Below are positions 28,201 to 39,148 of a stretch of 64,000 nt of DNA, piece by piece; the stretch's first letter is position 1, and every line of letters starts with the position of its first letter. The stretch spans positions 372,001 to 436,000 of the forward strand of contig OOIN01000006.1 of NCBI GenBank assembly GCA_900323505.1. The letters are read 5' to 3'. Below the pieces are notes generated by a model, which was not told the DNA's origin, made no database searches, and saw only the letters and a list, made by a program, of their open reading frames with translations. A program made the position numbers and the translations under genes. Origin of the DNA: Ustilago trichophora. Lineage: Eukaryota; Basidiomycota; Ustilaginomycetes; Ustilaginales; Ustilaginaceae.

Positions 28201-31200
28201 GGAGGCCAGAGCGTGCAACTGCCTGAGAAAACGAAGTGGTAGATGGAGCTCTTGGCCTTGCTTGCTTGCTCGTCGTTTTCGAACGGCTCCTGGCTTGGGT
28301 ATCTGTTACCAGTAAGAATCACGGAGAGGTACGAAAAGACGCGGTAGCCATCTTCCAGGTCGCGTTCTTCCAATTCCCAATCTTGCTGCGCATCCTCGGT
28401 AGCACCCGAGATTCGAATATGGGCGTAAGGATCGCTACTCGCATCTTCCAAATCATCTCCTTCCTTTTCTTGTCGGCGTCGGCGGATCGCCCTTCGTAGC
28501 GGGTGCAAAAGTTCGATGATCGGTGACACGTAGTCCTCCAGCGCGGCGTTAAACACATAGATCAGGGCGTCGTACAGCCGTCTGTCGAGACACAGCGACA
28601 GCGCCTGGTCTAGGTCCAACGACTTTGGATCAACGTGCCAAATGATCCTCTCTGCCTGGGCATACTCTTGCCTGTCTCTCCGGAACGCAACCAACCTCTG
28701 CACCACTGGAATCGGCAAGGTTCGCAGCTCCCCAGAGACGATGAAATCCTCCATCTGCCCGACAAAGATGGCCTCGATTCCGTTGTCCTCGTACTTGTCG
28801 TACAGCGTGTCAAAGAGGAAATCGAGGTCGTTGAGCGAGAGACATGCACGTGCAGAGACGCGTGCAAGGCCTTGGAAAAGTGAGGTTCTATCAACCCCGC
28901 GACCGTCGGGCGTAACGTGGGTCGAATCGGTGAGCCGGTCCGGTGAGAAGGCGTAGTCTGCTGAGGCGGCCAAGAGTTCTCTAAGCTTGTCTGCGACGAT
29001 GGCGGTGCGCTCGTTGGGGTCGGAGGGAAGGCCAACAGCGGATCCGGGGAATTTGCCCTGGTGGAAATGCGTAGCGAGCTCGATGGCTGAGAGGAAGTCG
29101 CCCTGAGAGACATAGAGAAGCAGTCGATCTGCCCAAGAGAGTAGGGTGCCGACCACAAGATCTTGCCTGGTCAGGAAGAAGGAGCGTCCCTTGGAGATGC
29201 GTACGCTGTGGTTGAGAGCCCATGAGCGAGCACCTTGTGTCTCGGTCGCTTCAACATCATCGCTGCTTTGTGTCTCGGCATGAGGCTCGAAAGGCTTTCC
29301 GAGCAGCACAGCGTCGTAATATCGCTGTTCGACAGTCTTGGCTAGGATAGCAGATGCACTGCCTCCCCTCATACGCTCCATCACCTTGCCTGTACGGCAA
29401 TCGAAGAGCGCGAGACCCGACTTTGTCGTCAACATGAGCAGATCAGGGCTGAACCACTGCAGTGCCACAATATGATCTGGTTCTTGAATCCCATCTTCGC
29501 CCGTCAGCTCGACCGGATCCACTTCTTCGACCACCACACTGGCAGTGGGAGCGCTTCCGGCACGTGCAACTCTCGGATCCGGTCGCTGCTCTACTTTGCG
29601 CACCACAAGTCGCACCAGATGCAGTGTTGCACCGAACGAGAAAGCGAGGATCGGGTTCGTCTGACGCTTGCGCTTGCCATCTGTCTCTGTCGATGCCGGA
29701 TACCATGCGAGACAGCCTGGCTCCTGCGCGGCTTGCTCCTCGACCAGCGCAGCTGCGCCGAGCTTCTCGGCTGCTGGGGACCGATTCACCTTGCGATACC
29801 ATGTCCTTGGCGCCGGCTTCAATCCAACAAGCACCATCTTTGTCGGCGTGATCATGGCGATGAAGGTCGTCTCGTCAGCGGGATGCGGTCGGGGGCCAAG
29901 TGGCAGCGCACTCAGCTGGAAGATAGTGTTACGCTTCTTGCCGTCACTAAGGCCGAGCTCATCTTCGTGTTCGTACTGAGGGTATTTGCCAAGCAGTCGA
30001 AGTGTGTCGTTGGAGCTGACGCCGAGGATCTTGCCAAGTGCGTGGTAGAATGCTAGACCTTTGTTGTCGGCTGTGACGATGGCAGTGTGCCGGAGACCGA
30101 TGAAGCCAATGTGGACGATGGCGGACCCGGAGAGATGGCCTTCTCTTTTACCCGCCTTGACAGAGGATAAGGGTACTGGAGGAACGTGGCGAGCTGCACG
30201 CCCTGGGTTCGATAGGTCGTACAGGAAGATGTTGCCGGATGCATGACCGACGCCAAGGAAAGAGTGGTCGGAAGACAGGGCCAGGGCGGTGACAGCGTCA
30301 CCATGACCACGGCCGTCGTGTCCACAGGAAGCTATTGGATCCTGAGCAAAATCGCATACGATCGTCCTACCACCTCGGGTGCCGACGGCGATGAGTCCAC
30401 CTGCCACAGCCAGTACGGTGGGTACTGGGTCGGCGGCATCGGATCGAGACTTTGCGTTGGCAATGATGCGCCGCAGAGCAGACCACTTGACAAAGTCGCG
30501 ACTGAGCTCTTCGCGCTCATTGAAGATGGTCTCCTTGAGACGAGATCCTCCTGCTGCGAGGGCGCTGTCGTCTTCCTCACTAGTCCCGCCAAGCACGACA
30601 TCCTGGCCACCACCGAGGCGATTCGCGGAAAAGGAAGACGATGCAGGATCGCTGAGCAGAGAGATGGCGCTCTGTGCGGATGGCAGCGTGGCGCCAGGGA
30701 GAGTGCCACCATATGGGAACGACGCACGTGGACGACGACGTTTGTTTTGACCGATGATGGAACCGCTCACACTGGTGGAGAAGGAGCTCTGTCGAGATCG
30801 TTGTGTGGTGGAAGACTCTGCCACGGCGGATCGATTGGCGTCATCGTCCCTCGATGAGTGCTCAAGGGCTCCCGCAAGACCATTCGCTGTAAACTCGAAG
30901 GGCAGGGGCGACCGTGGTTTCCTTCGAGACGAAGACGAGGATGGAGAGCCAGGGATCTCGGCTGACGATCTACCCGACTCGCCTTGAAGATGCTTGGGAA
31001 GCGCAAGGGAGGCACTGGCCGCTCTACCTACCGAGGCGCGCAACCGAGATAAGGAAGGGTAGGCGATGGGACGTTGGGGAGTCGAAGCAGAAGTCATTGT
31101 GTGGGATTGCCGCAGGAGCGATAGACCGGTGCCGGATGTAGATCTGGGCGTGAAAATGCGTGATGAAGAGGGCTGTGACGGTAGATGCTGGCGGGGCTGC

Positions 31201-31592
31201 TGCTGATTCTGGTGTGAGGAAGCCGAGCGCGTATCGAAGCTGACATCGTTGGGCAGAGGATGCGGGTATCGGAAAGAGGAACCATCATCGCTGGGTGCTA
31301 CATCGGCGTGACGAAGAGTCGAACTGGAAGAGGCATCTGCATCTGGTTGCAAGATGGGACCTTTTTGTGTCGTCGGCGAGGAAGGAGAGTCCAAAGGCTC
31401 TTGCGAATGGGAATGACCATTCAATACCGGGCCATCCATCTCGTGATCTTGTTCATCATCGCTGCCGAGGATGTCCTTGAGCTTGGCACTATACGTGTCG
31501 GAGTTCATGTCGATGGATGCGCTGCTGTCATCGGGTGTCGAAGTCGAAGCCTGTGCTGTTGTATCCACTCCGTCGTATACGAACTGATCTTG

Positions 31593-31625
<33 letters not shown>

Positions 31626-31841
31626 GTCGTTGACATCCATTCCGTTCCTTGCGGTGCCATCTGATGAAGGGCGAGGAGGCTGATGCGACCCATTTGCGTG
31701 GGAAGCAGGAGGAGAAGCAAGCACATCGTCCATTTGCTGATCGTAGGATCGGTCTTGTTCGGCGTGAAACGAAGTGATGCGTTGAGCATAGGATGGCTCC
31801 GCTCCCCAAGGATTCGAATCGGACGAGTCGTTGCGCTCCAT
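25251..31841 (-). CDS. VPS8: Vps8, CORVET-specific tethering subunit
   Basis: Subunit of the CORVET complex, which tethers early endosomes through the Rab5-type GTPase (Vps21). The start at 31841 (MERNDSSDSNPWGAEPSYAQ) is the first ATG; the frame upstream opens at TTG. About 2196 residues, larger than yeast Vps8 because of disordered N- and C-terminal parts. A beta-propeller region starts near 490 (LAVAGGLIAVGTRGGRTIVC; ALSSDHSFLGVGHASGNIFL). A long alpha-solenoid follows (LTRQDLVVGTLLSWADRLLL through RETYLDLLCRYNPEAVV). The C-terminal zinc finger appears as CAGC and, about 190 residues later, KCGLVWCESCW, with Ser-rich sequence inserted between. An acidic Asp run comes from an ATCGTC microsatellite. 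Confidence 0.85.
31594..31632. repeat. (ATCGTC)n microsatellite coding poly-Asp
   Basis: Tandem CATCGT units inside VPS8, coding on the minus strand for an uninterrupted run of Asp in the disordered N-terminus. Confidence 0.85.
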
Positions 31842-32504
31842 TGCTGTTGGTGATGCTGACGCTGCCGAGCCAAAGCTCAGCTTCGACTGTGGTGACCGTC
31901 GGCGGCGGATCGCAGTACAGGGTTTGCTCACAGAGACGTCGAACAAGACATTTCGCGTGTTGATCGAAGCCGATGAATGCGATTGGTGGATCGTTGCGGG
32001 TGTTGTATGATGGAAGGATGAAGTGCGGATGCTGGTGGCAAAGGGGCAAAGGGGAAGGGTAGCAATGCCTGTGTCTCGGCTACTACTTGTTGGAAGAGTT
32101 GGTTGTTGTTAGACGTGGGCCGTGAGCGTGGAGGTTGAGCCTGTAACCATCTTGGGGCTGCAGCTTCCCAACTCTGCGGCCGTGCGTCTATTGACCCTGT
32201 TTTTGCTCTTGAATGTTAGCTCGTCATTCTTGACACACTTCAAAAAAGCGCACACGGAACCGAGCTGATTCGCAGAGAGTGCCAATTCCACATGGCTTTT
32301 ACTGTACTGTACTGTATTGCCGCCTGCAACTGAAACAAGACAAGATTCCGACCGACAGCAGCCGCCGTCGGACTTTAGCCATTCATTGGTTATCCAAACC
32401 TTCGGACACTCTTTCTCTTCTTCAACTGTCGTGCCTTCTACCACTCCATACTGCCTTCTCTTCCACACAAGAGCCGTCTTAGCGCTCTCATCCTGGCAGC
32501 AACA
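31842..32504. promoter_or_regulatory. Divergent VPS8/GCLM promoter
   Basis: 663 bp between ATGs. Pyrimidine-rich stretches precede the plus-strand gene (about 32400-32460). ACTGTACTGTACTGTATTG near 32300-32318 is a short TGTAC tandem. No ORF supported. Confidence 0.5.
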
Positions 32505-33818
32505 ATGGCGACAGCAACAGAGGCAAGCCAAGGTGCAGCATTCCGCACACTCTACATTCACACCCACGACGTTTCTCGTTCCCTCAAACCATCGGCCGAT
32601 GGAGAACTCGCACACGCAATCCATCAGACCCTCCACTTTGCTCTCGATGGTCATCCCGATGATTACACTCCAACTTCACCCAACTCGGGCGCTGGTTCAG
32701 GCTGCGACCCTTTGGCAACCATGCCCACCGCCACCGCCACCACCACTGCTGCTGCTGCTGCTGCCACTGCAGGCTCGAATGGCGCCTCTTCCTCTTCTTC
32801 CTCTTCTTCCGCAGCAAACGTCAAGAAAGGCTTCTTTCCAACACACGATCAGGAACGACCCTACATTTCTTACCACTGGAATCCTCGCTCAGCCACGCTT
32901 GCCCTCCCCAATCCAGCAACCATCACCAACCCCATCGCAGATCCTTGTTCACCAGACCATCGAAGCTCGTACGACATTACTGCCAAATTCTTCTTCTTGG
33001 ATCCCAACGATCTTTCGCCCAGCTTGGTCGATGATGCGCTGACGCGGCTCACCTCGACCACGGGCATCATCACCATCGACACCCTCGTCCTTGCATTTCC
33101 TACGCTCGATCTCGACTCTCGGCCGCACAAGCATTTCCCGTCTTCTCCACCAGCCGCAGCATCTTCGGCAGAACAGCAGCAGCAGCAGCAACACAAGGAA
33201 TCGGTATGGGTCAACCCTGTCAAGCATGTCTGGTCGCACATCTCTCAGAATCCTCAACTGTTTTCTCTGGGTTTGTCCGATGTTTCGCCTTCCAACCTGC
33301 ATCTGCTTTTGACGTCGTTGGATCCGCCCATTCAACCTCCCTCTATGCCCCTCTTCTCCCCCGCCATCCCACTCTCCACTTCGACCACCGAACCCTCCAT
33401 CTCCACGTCTACCCCAGAAGAAGCATCTGCAGACGTCGACTCATCATCCACCATCATCCAGTCCGCATCTTCAGCCGAAGGATCGTTCTGGAACATGGAA
33501 TACTCGCTCGTCTCCTCAGCCCGTCGTCCACGATTGGTATCCATCAACGTCAAGCAGGATCCGTGCGCCTTTGATCGCGAGTTCGACGCATACTGCACCA
33601 AGATGGGCATTCAACTCGTAGCTCACAACGATAGGAAAGACGTCTTGCCCCAAAGAACGCTGCCAGGGTTGATGGATGAGTTCAAACACAAGTTGCCGGT
33701 AAAACTGGCAGACGCAAAGAGGTTGAAACCCAAATGGGCACTCAAGTATACAACACTTATCAGGGATAGAGGCGTATTGGCTGACAAAGGGTATATTGTG
33801 TATGTCGATACCGAGTAG
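32505..33818 (+). CDS. Glutamate-cysteine ligase modifier subunit (GCLM/Gcs2-like)
   Basis: Probable regulatory subunit of gamma-glutamylcysteine synthetase, the first step of glutathione synthesis, with an aldo/keto reductase-like fold. 437 residues from MATATEASQGAAFRTLYIHT. Evidence: IITIDTLVLAFPTLDLDS (matching the barrel strand/LD region), FSLGLSDVSPSNLHLLL (the family's IGVSDL-type segment), and at 367-383 MGIQLVAHNDRKDVLPQ, the family's ...LLTHNDP signature, then a C-terminal GYIVYVDTE. Low-complexity inserts (poly-Ala/Ser near 80-105, poly-Gln near 225, Ser/Thr near 295-325) make it longer than animal GCLM. Assignment rests on short motifs; a divergent aldo/keto reductase is the alternative. 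Convergent with UBP2, 150 bp apart. Confidence 0.7.
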   Translation: MATATEASQGAAFRTLYIHTHDVSRSLKPSADGELAHAIHQTLHFALDGHPDDYTPTSPNSGAGSGCDPLATMPTATATTTAAAAAATAGSNGASSSSSSSSAANVKKGFFPTHDQERPYISYHWNPRSATLALPNPATITNPIADPCSPDHRSSYDITAKFFFLDPNDLSPSLVDDALTRLTSTTGIITIDTLVLAFPTLDLDSRPHKHFPSSPPAAASSAEQQQQQQHKESVWVNPVKHVWSHISQNPQLFSLGLSDVSPSNLHLLLTSLDPPIQPPSMPLFSPAIPLSTSTTEPSISTSTPEEASADVDSSSTIIQSASSAEGSFWNMEYSLVSSARRPRLVSINVKQDPCAFDREFDAYCTKMGIQLVAHNDRKDVLPQRTLPGLMDEFKHKLPVKLADAKRLKPKWALKYTTLIRDRGVLADKGYIVYVDTE

Positions 33819-33967
33819 CGGTCTACTCTTTCGTATCAGTCTGAAATTTTAATCTAGAGCCATGTAAGGGATCTCATTCAATCACACAGTCTGAAAGCAA
33901 GTTGCTTCAATGTGAGCTATCGAATTGGCTTTCTTTGCATTCAGCATGGCATGATGACATGGGACGT

Positions 33968-36900
33968 CTACAAATCGTCGGTGCGTGCTCGTTTGATCGG
34001 GCTTTCGTTGCCGCTACCTGTTTCCGTTACTGCCGTTTGGATCGCATCAGTGACGACCGACGGCTTAGCTGCTGCCACAGTGTTCACATCATCCTGCTTT
34101 GTACCTACTGCTGGTGGGTGACTCTCCCACCCAGAAAGTGCTTCCGGCGCAGTCTCTCTCTGACTCTCCACCTCCATCCCACCTTCCTGCAGCGGCTGCT
34201 GCTGTTCTTGTCCCTGCGACTGTTGCTCCACCTCAATCAGTCGACAAATGGGATCGATCAACCGCACATAATCCTCCCTTACATATGTCACCAAGTAAGG
34301 CGTTGCTCCACTTCTGTCCCGCAGCACCTCATCCAGACTCGTCTCGGTCACCGCCGAATCGTTGTACTTGAACCACTTGGAATCTTGACCTCCCCCGCGT
34401 AGATTGAGGAAGTAGTGTCCGTGACTTGCCTCTCCTCGATGCATGAACACTGCCACCAGACGGTAGGCAAAGCGACGCTCGTCGGCCCAGATCGACGCCA
34501 TCTCGGTCTTGAGCGTCTCAATCTCCTCTTGTGCCTGTTTGACTTGTTCCCGTAGCAGTTTGGCTTCGTCCCGTAGCAGAGTGGGCAGACCAGGATCGAT
34601 AAGGCTCGACAAGGCCGCTGGCAAGCGTTCGTCCGAGATGCTCACAGGTGCAGAAGTGGCATTGCTGGAGGCAGCAACCTGAGCATTGCTGTTCTCAGCA
34701 TTTGCGCTAGGGTCTTCGGCAAGCGAAGCAGCTTGCTTGGCTTGAGAGCGTGGTGACAGGGTCAAAGGATCCACAGTCTCTCCTTGAGCGCTCTGTGTGC
34801 AGATCTCTACCAGTTGCGCCGACAGATCAGCCAGAGGAGGCAGTCTCGCCAGCTCTTCTACCGCATTCGCTGCTTGAGCTAGCGTCTGCGTCAAGTGGAA
34901 GTTGGCTCCATCTTTGCACGCGGCTACTTTAGCTCGCAGCTCCTCGATCTTGCGTCGCTTCGCCTGGTAGTCGAGCCTCTTCACAATACGCACGGCATTG
35001 TCGCCATCGCTGGGGTCCAGATCCATGTATCGGTCCACGTATAGTGTCTCGGGCATGTCGAGATGGGCCTGCGACTTGAATGCTCGCATCGTCACACGTT
35101 CGTACTGCACACGTTGCAGCTGGATCTGCAGCAGTGGTGGAGCAGACAAGAGCGTCACCGATCGGCGTTGGACGGCACCGGAAGTGGCCACAAACGTATC
35201 CGAGTCGAAGAATCCGTCAAAGCCGTCATACACATCACGTCCCTCCTCCAGCACGTCAATGGGGAGGATCTTGAAGACCTCGTGCTTGATGTGTGTGCTT
35301 GGCTGCTTGTGCGGCTGGGCCGGTCGGGTCAATGTGCCGCCAGCGACCTTGTTGTTCTGATCGCTACCGCTGCTCGAGATTGCGATGCTGTCAGCTTCAA
35401 TGCGCTGGCACGTCTTGCCAAGGAACAGGTTGGTCAACAGATCCTCGCTCGTGTTGTCATCAGGCGAAGCTGTGTTGGCCGCGTTTGGCTCTTCCCTGCC
35501 GTCGACCTCCATACTTTGTTCACTTGCGTTGTTGCTGATTGTCTTGCTGATGGCCAAAGCTACCTCAAGCTGGAACATGCAGTTGTCTAAGCATTCCGAA
35601 ACATCCTGCTGCGCCCCCAGCTGCATCAGCGAGTTGCGTCGAGCTGGCGGGGGAATCGCTGCTTCCGTTGGATCAGCAGCTGTGTCCCTCCGGCCAGGGC
35701 GTGGTGGCAGCGGTGGCGGGCCGGATGCTACGATAGGTGCGGGTGGAGCAGGGGATGCCGCTGGAACAGCTGCATGTGGCTCATCTGGTGTCGTGTCCAT
35801 CATATCACTGTTGGCAGCTGTAGATGGTCCAGGAGCTGATGTGCCTGTGACCTGCGTTTCCTCCAGAGACACAGGATCAGACGAGATGACGGGACCTTCA
35901 CTCTGTCCGTTCGTTCCATTCTCTGTCATCGAGCTGAATTCGCCCTCCAGCTCTTCTGCGCGAGAAGAGACCAGTGCCAAGTAAGCAAGCTCTCTGTCCG
36001 GACGGACGGACAATGCATTGGCATGGATGAGCTGATGGAAGAGTTGGCCAAGTTGTGCAACGAACCTTCTGCTACGCTGCAATTCGCGGTAGGTGATACG
36101 TTGTCCGCCAACTCTTCGCCCTGTGTCGGCTTGGAGATCCTTTGCATCGGCTAGATTAGGCAGACCGGCGCCAGCTTGGACGGTAGCAGCAGCCTGCAGC
36201 ACGCGCGTGCGCACCTCGGTGATGGAGAAAAAGTACTGCAGCACAGAATTGAGATAGCACGTGTTGCCGATGTTGTCGATACCGGCAGGAATGTCATTGG
36301 AAGGCAATTGCTGCCAGCTTTCAGCGGTTGCTGGGTCCTTTTCACCGGTGCGTAGGAAGTGACGAAGGAATTCGCTCTTGCGATGCTCAGCGATGGCTCG
36401 AAGGGCATGCCTCAGGAGATCGCGCCGAGCAGGGGCATCTGCAATGTATAGATCAAAGACCACCAAGAGTGTGGAATCGTCGAGCTCTGGATTGGCGTCA
36501 AGCATGCTATACGCCTGGTCGATGTCCATGTCGACATCTTCATCTAGCGCTTGCACCAGTCTATCGGGATTTCCGAGATGCCTGGCGATGATCTTGAGGG
36601 AGTCCTTGACGGCAGCGTGCTCAGCTGCGTTGTTGTTGATCAGCACCTCACGAGCTCTCGCTTTGTAATTGTCGACAATCAAATCGATGGGGATGCTGTC
36701 ACGCTCGACATCCGGACCCAAATGAGTTGCGGAAAGATGAAGATACTCGTAGGCTTTGTCGAGATCTTTCGCGGTGAATCGCCCCTGACTTCGCTCGTAC
36801 GTCACAAGCTCCTCAAGAATGCGTGAAGTGCGCCGCTGCGACGAAAAAATCTCGTCTAGACAGTTGAAGAGCTCGACAGCTCGTCGGTCTTGGTTCGCCT

Positions 36901-38470
36901 CCATATTAATGAGGTAGGCGAACTTGACCAGCTCGTCTCGATTGGTGCTAGAGGCGCCCAGTGTGAAGAAGGCCTCAAGGGTGGTGACAGGCAGATCTGT
37001 TCGATACGACGTGTCGAGGTGCTCTTGACGGAGGCCGATCATTTCGAGTATCGACTCGGAGGCGGACTGCACTACGACACGCGTGGAGAGATTTCCCTTC
37101 TCTGCAGGAGTGATATGCGCTGAGCCTGGTCTACTCTTGCGCAGCTCCTCGACGTGGAAAGCTAGCCATACGTTGAGCTCCATCCAAGCACGAATGTTGC
37201 GTTTCAGAATGACATGAACACCAGCATTGTCGGTCAAGAGGCCATCAGAGTCTTGAGCTGCTGACGCATCTTTTGCAGATATCCGGCCGGTGGTGGGAGG
37301 TAGAATGGCGTTACGACCATCCGACATCTTGCTGTCCGACCATCCGAGGCTGAGGAAGATCTGGCGCGAAATCTGATCCCAGCCGAGCTTTTGGGTGAGA
37401 TTGGCGTTGGTGGTGGGCACACCACGACGCTCCCCGTGCACATAGTTGCCGATGACCTTCAACAGCACGCGAAGAGCACGGATGAAATGCTCGGGCCCAG
37501 TGAGACCGACGGCAGGGTCGTTCTCGCGATTCTCCTTGAAGCGCATGAGAAGGTGTCGATCAATAACAGACACGATGCTATCCGGCGGGCTGGAGAGCAA
37601 GCGTTTTCCCGAAAGATAGCAGCTGTGCTTGTTAAAGTCTTCGAGTACGGGTAGCGGAGCTCCCGGTGAGGCTGGATCCCAGCGCTCAAGGAGATAGACC
37701 GGATGGCGCTGCTCATGAGCCGAGATCGAGGTGGGAAGAGTGTCGTACATGGCGACGGAGCCAGATGGGAGGTTACAGGCATCAAAGATGTGAGCTGCAT
37801 TGTGAGAGCTTTCGACAGGAGGCGGCGTGCTGTATACGTGAGACTGATCGAGAATGAGTCTCCACTCGAGCGATTCAGCTACGAAAAGAGCGTCAGGATG
37901 TGGCTTGCAAGCTTCCATTTCGGCGAGCGTAGGTGTAGGAGCAGTTTCGGCCGACGCAGTCGCAGAGGAGGCAACGGCTGGCGCTGTAGTGGCAGCATTG
38001 ACAGGGTCGCGCTGGACGTCTGCAGGCGCATCACGCACGATGCTGATTTTGCCGAGGGATAAGTGAGGGTTGAAGAGCAGGCCAGACTCATGCAATGCTG
38101 CCGGCAGTCGAAAGGCATAGGTGCGAGTGGGCTCGTTCTGGGAGGATTCGCTGGCAACAGGATGCGTTGAAAACTGCGAGACATGATGGTAAGATGGAGG
38201 GGGCGAGGGAGGAGCAGCCCATGACGCTGACGTATGCGCTATGGACGATTGTGTTGGAGGTCGAGGCGGCAGCTGGAGTGGGACCGAAGATTGAGATCCA
38301 AAGACCTTATTGTGGTCGTCCTCATCGATAATGATGTCGATTGTCTGGCTCTCGTCAGGAGTAGCAGAGGTTGGATTGCCGCTCCCCTGCGCCTGTGCGA
38401 GCGAGTCTGTAGGTCGTGTGACATTGTCAACAATGTTGATGGGATCCGACTCGCTCCTTTGCGCACGCAT
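33968..38470 (-). CDS. UBP2: Ubiquitin carboxyl-terminal hydrolase, Ubp2 type
   Basis: Deubiquitinating cysteine protease; yeast Ubp2 trims K63 chains and works with the ligase Rsp5. The start at 38470 (MRAQRSESDPINIVDN) is the first ATG; the longer frame begins at TTG. 1500 residues. An N-terminal helical region of about 700 residues precedes the USP domain. The Cys box is GIDNIGNTCYLNSVLQYFF with the nucleophile Cys738. Large Ser/Pro-rich inserts interrupt the domain (about 850-960 and 1210-1290), along with a coiled coil (LLREQVKQAQEEIETLKTEM). The His box is GEASHGHYFLNLRGG (about 1350) with WFKYNDSAV. The C-terminus is Gln/Glu-rich. All catalytic elements look intact. Diverges from LAA1. 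Confidence 0.88.
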   Translation of the reverse strand: MRAQRSESDPINIVDNVTRPTDSLAQAQGSGNPTSATPDESQTIDIIIDEDDHNKVFGSQSSVPLQLPPRPPTQSSIAHTSASWAAPPSPPPSYHHVSQFSTHPVASESSQNEPTRTYAFRLPAALHESGLLFNPHLSLGKISIVRDAPADVQRDPVNAATTAPAVASSATASAETAPTPTLAEMEACKPHPDALFVAESLEWRLILDQSHVYSTPPPVESSHNAAHIFDACNLPSGSVAMYDTLPTSISAHEQRHPVYLLERWDPASPGAPLPVLEDFNKHSCYLSGKRLLSSPPDSIVSVIDRHLLMRFKENRENDPAVGLTGPEHFIRALRVLLKVIGNYVHGERRGVPTTNANLTQKLGWDQISRQIFLSLGWSDSKMSDGRNAILPPTTGRISAKDASAAQDSDGLLTDNAGVHVILKRNIRAWMELNVWLAFHVEELRKSRPGSAHITPAEKGNLSTRVVVQSASESILEMIGLRQEHLDTSYRTDLPVTTLEAFFTLGASSTNRDELVKFAYLINMEANQDRRAVELFNCLDEIFSSQRRTSRILEELVTYERSQGRFTAKDLDKAYEYLHLSATHLGPDVERDSIPIDLIVDNYKARAREVLINNNAAEHAAVKDSLKIIARHLGNPDRLVQALDEDVDMDIDQAYSMLDANPELDDSTLLVVFDLYIADAPARRDLLRHALRAIAEHRKSEFLRHFLRTGEKDPATAESWQQLPSNDIPAGIDNIGNTCYLNSVLQYFFSITEVRTRVLQAAATVQAGAGLPNLADAKDLQADTGRRVGGQRITYRELQRSRRFVAQLGQLFHQLIHANALSVRPDRELAYLALVSSRAEELEGEFSSMTENGTNGQSEGPVISSDPVSLEETQVTGTSAPGPSTAANSDMMDTTPDEPHAAVPAASPAPPAPIVASGPPPLPPRPGRRDTAADPTEAAIPPPARRNSLMQLGAQQDVSECLDNCMFQLEVALAISKTISNNASEQSMEVDGREEPNAANTASPDDNTSEDLLTNLFLGKTCQRIEADSIAISSSGSDQNNKVAGGTLTRPAQPHKQPSTHIKHEVFKILPIDVLEEGRDVYDGFDGFFDSDTFVATSGAVQRRSVTLLSAPPLLQIQLQRVQYERVTMRAFKSQAHLDMPETLYVDRYMDLDPSDGDNAVRIVKRLDYQAKRRKIEELRAKVAACKDGANFHLTQTLAQAANAVEELARLPPLADLSAQLVEICTQSAQGETVDPLTLSPRSQAKQAASLAEDPSANAENSNAQVAASSNATSAPVSISDERLPAALSSLIDPGLPTLLRDEAKLLREQVKQAQEEIETLKTEMASIWADERRFAYRLVAVFMHRGEASHGHYFLNLRGGGQDSKWFKYNDSAVTETSLDEVLRDRSGATPYLVTYVREDYVRLIDPICRLIEVEQQSQGQEQQQPLQEGGMEVESQRETAPEALSGWESHPPAVGTKQDDVNTVAAAKPSVVTDAIQTAVTETGSGNESPIKRARTDDL

Positions 38471-39148
38471 GATGCCAACCAGGCCACGACCCTTTGGTGC
38501 GAAGGCTTCCAACGTCGGATACGCTTATGCGCGCTTCGAAAGTCAAGTCGAAAGGAAATGGCGGCGTAAGCTTTCGATAAAGTAGGAAGAGGGTAGATGG
38601 ACGAGGTTGAGGAACGTAGCTTGTTGAGCTATGCGAAGCAACTGTGTCGAAGAAGTGCAACATGGAAGAAGGCTGTCAAGTGGAAAGTGTGAGTGTGACG
38701 CCGAGACAGGTGGAGGCCAGTGCGCCTAAAATTGTGACTTGCCAGAGAAAGAGATCGGGCCGAGTAAGCCAGCCTGAATCGATTCATTCATTTCATCAGT
38801 CTCATCTTAGCGATGGCCAGCACATCTTCTGCCAAGTTGTTCGGATGCTCGTAGTTCTGCTGTGTACGACATGGCCGAGTGAACACCCTCCATATCTTGA
38901 ATGTGAGTCCTGTGCTGATCAACATTGTGTGCCTGAACGCAGATCGATCGGGAAACAGTCGCACGCACAGAGCAGCTTCTGGTACGCGTGACAGGGTTGC
39001 ACCGAAATTCGGGCTTGAGAAGCCATCGAATGGAAAGCGGTGAGCTTGCTGCTACTCCATACTTTCCTCCTGACTCTCACTATCTTATCCCAAATTCGAC
39101 TGACTGGTTAGATAGAGCAAAGCTAGACTGTGGCATCACATTGCCGCC
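38471..39148. promoter_or_regulatory. Divergent UBP2/LAA1 promoter
   Basis: 678 bp between ATGs. No gene supported. A plus-strand frame from 38988 to 39533 overlaps LAA1 coding and is a shadow. The LAA1 start has a strong GCCGCC context. Confidence 0.5.
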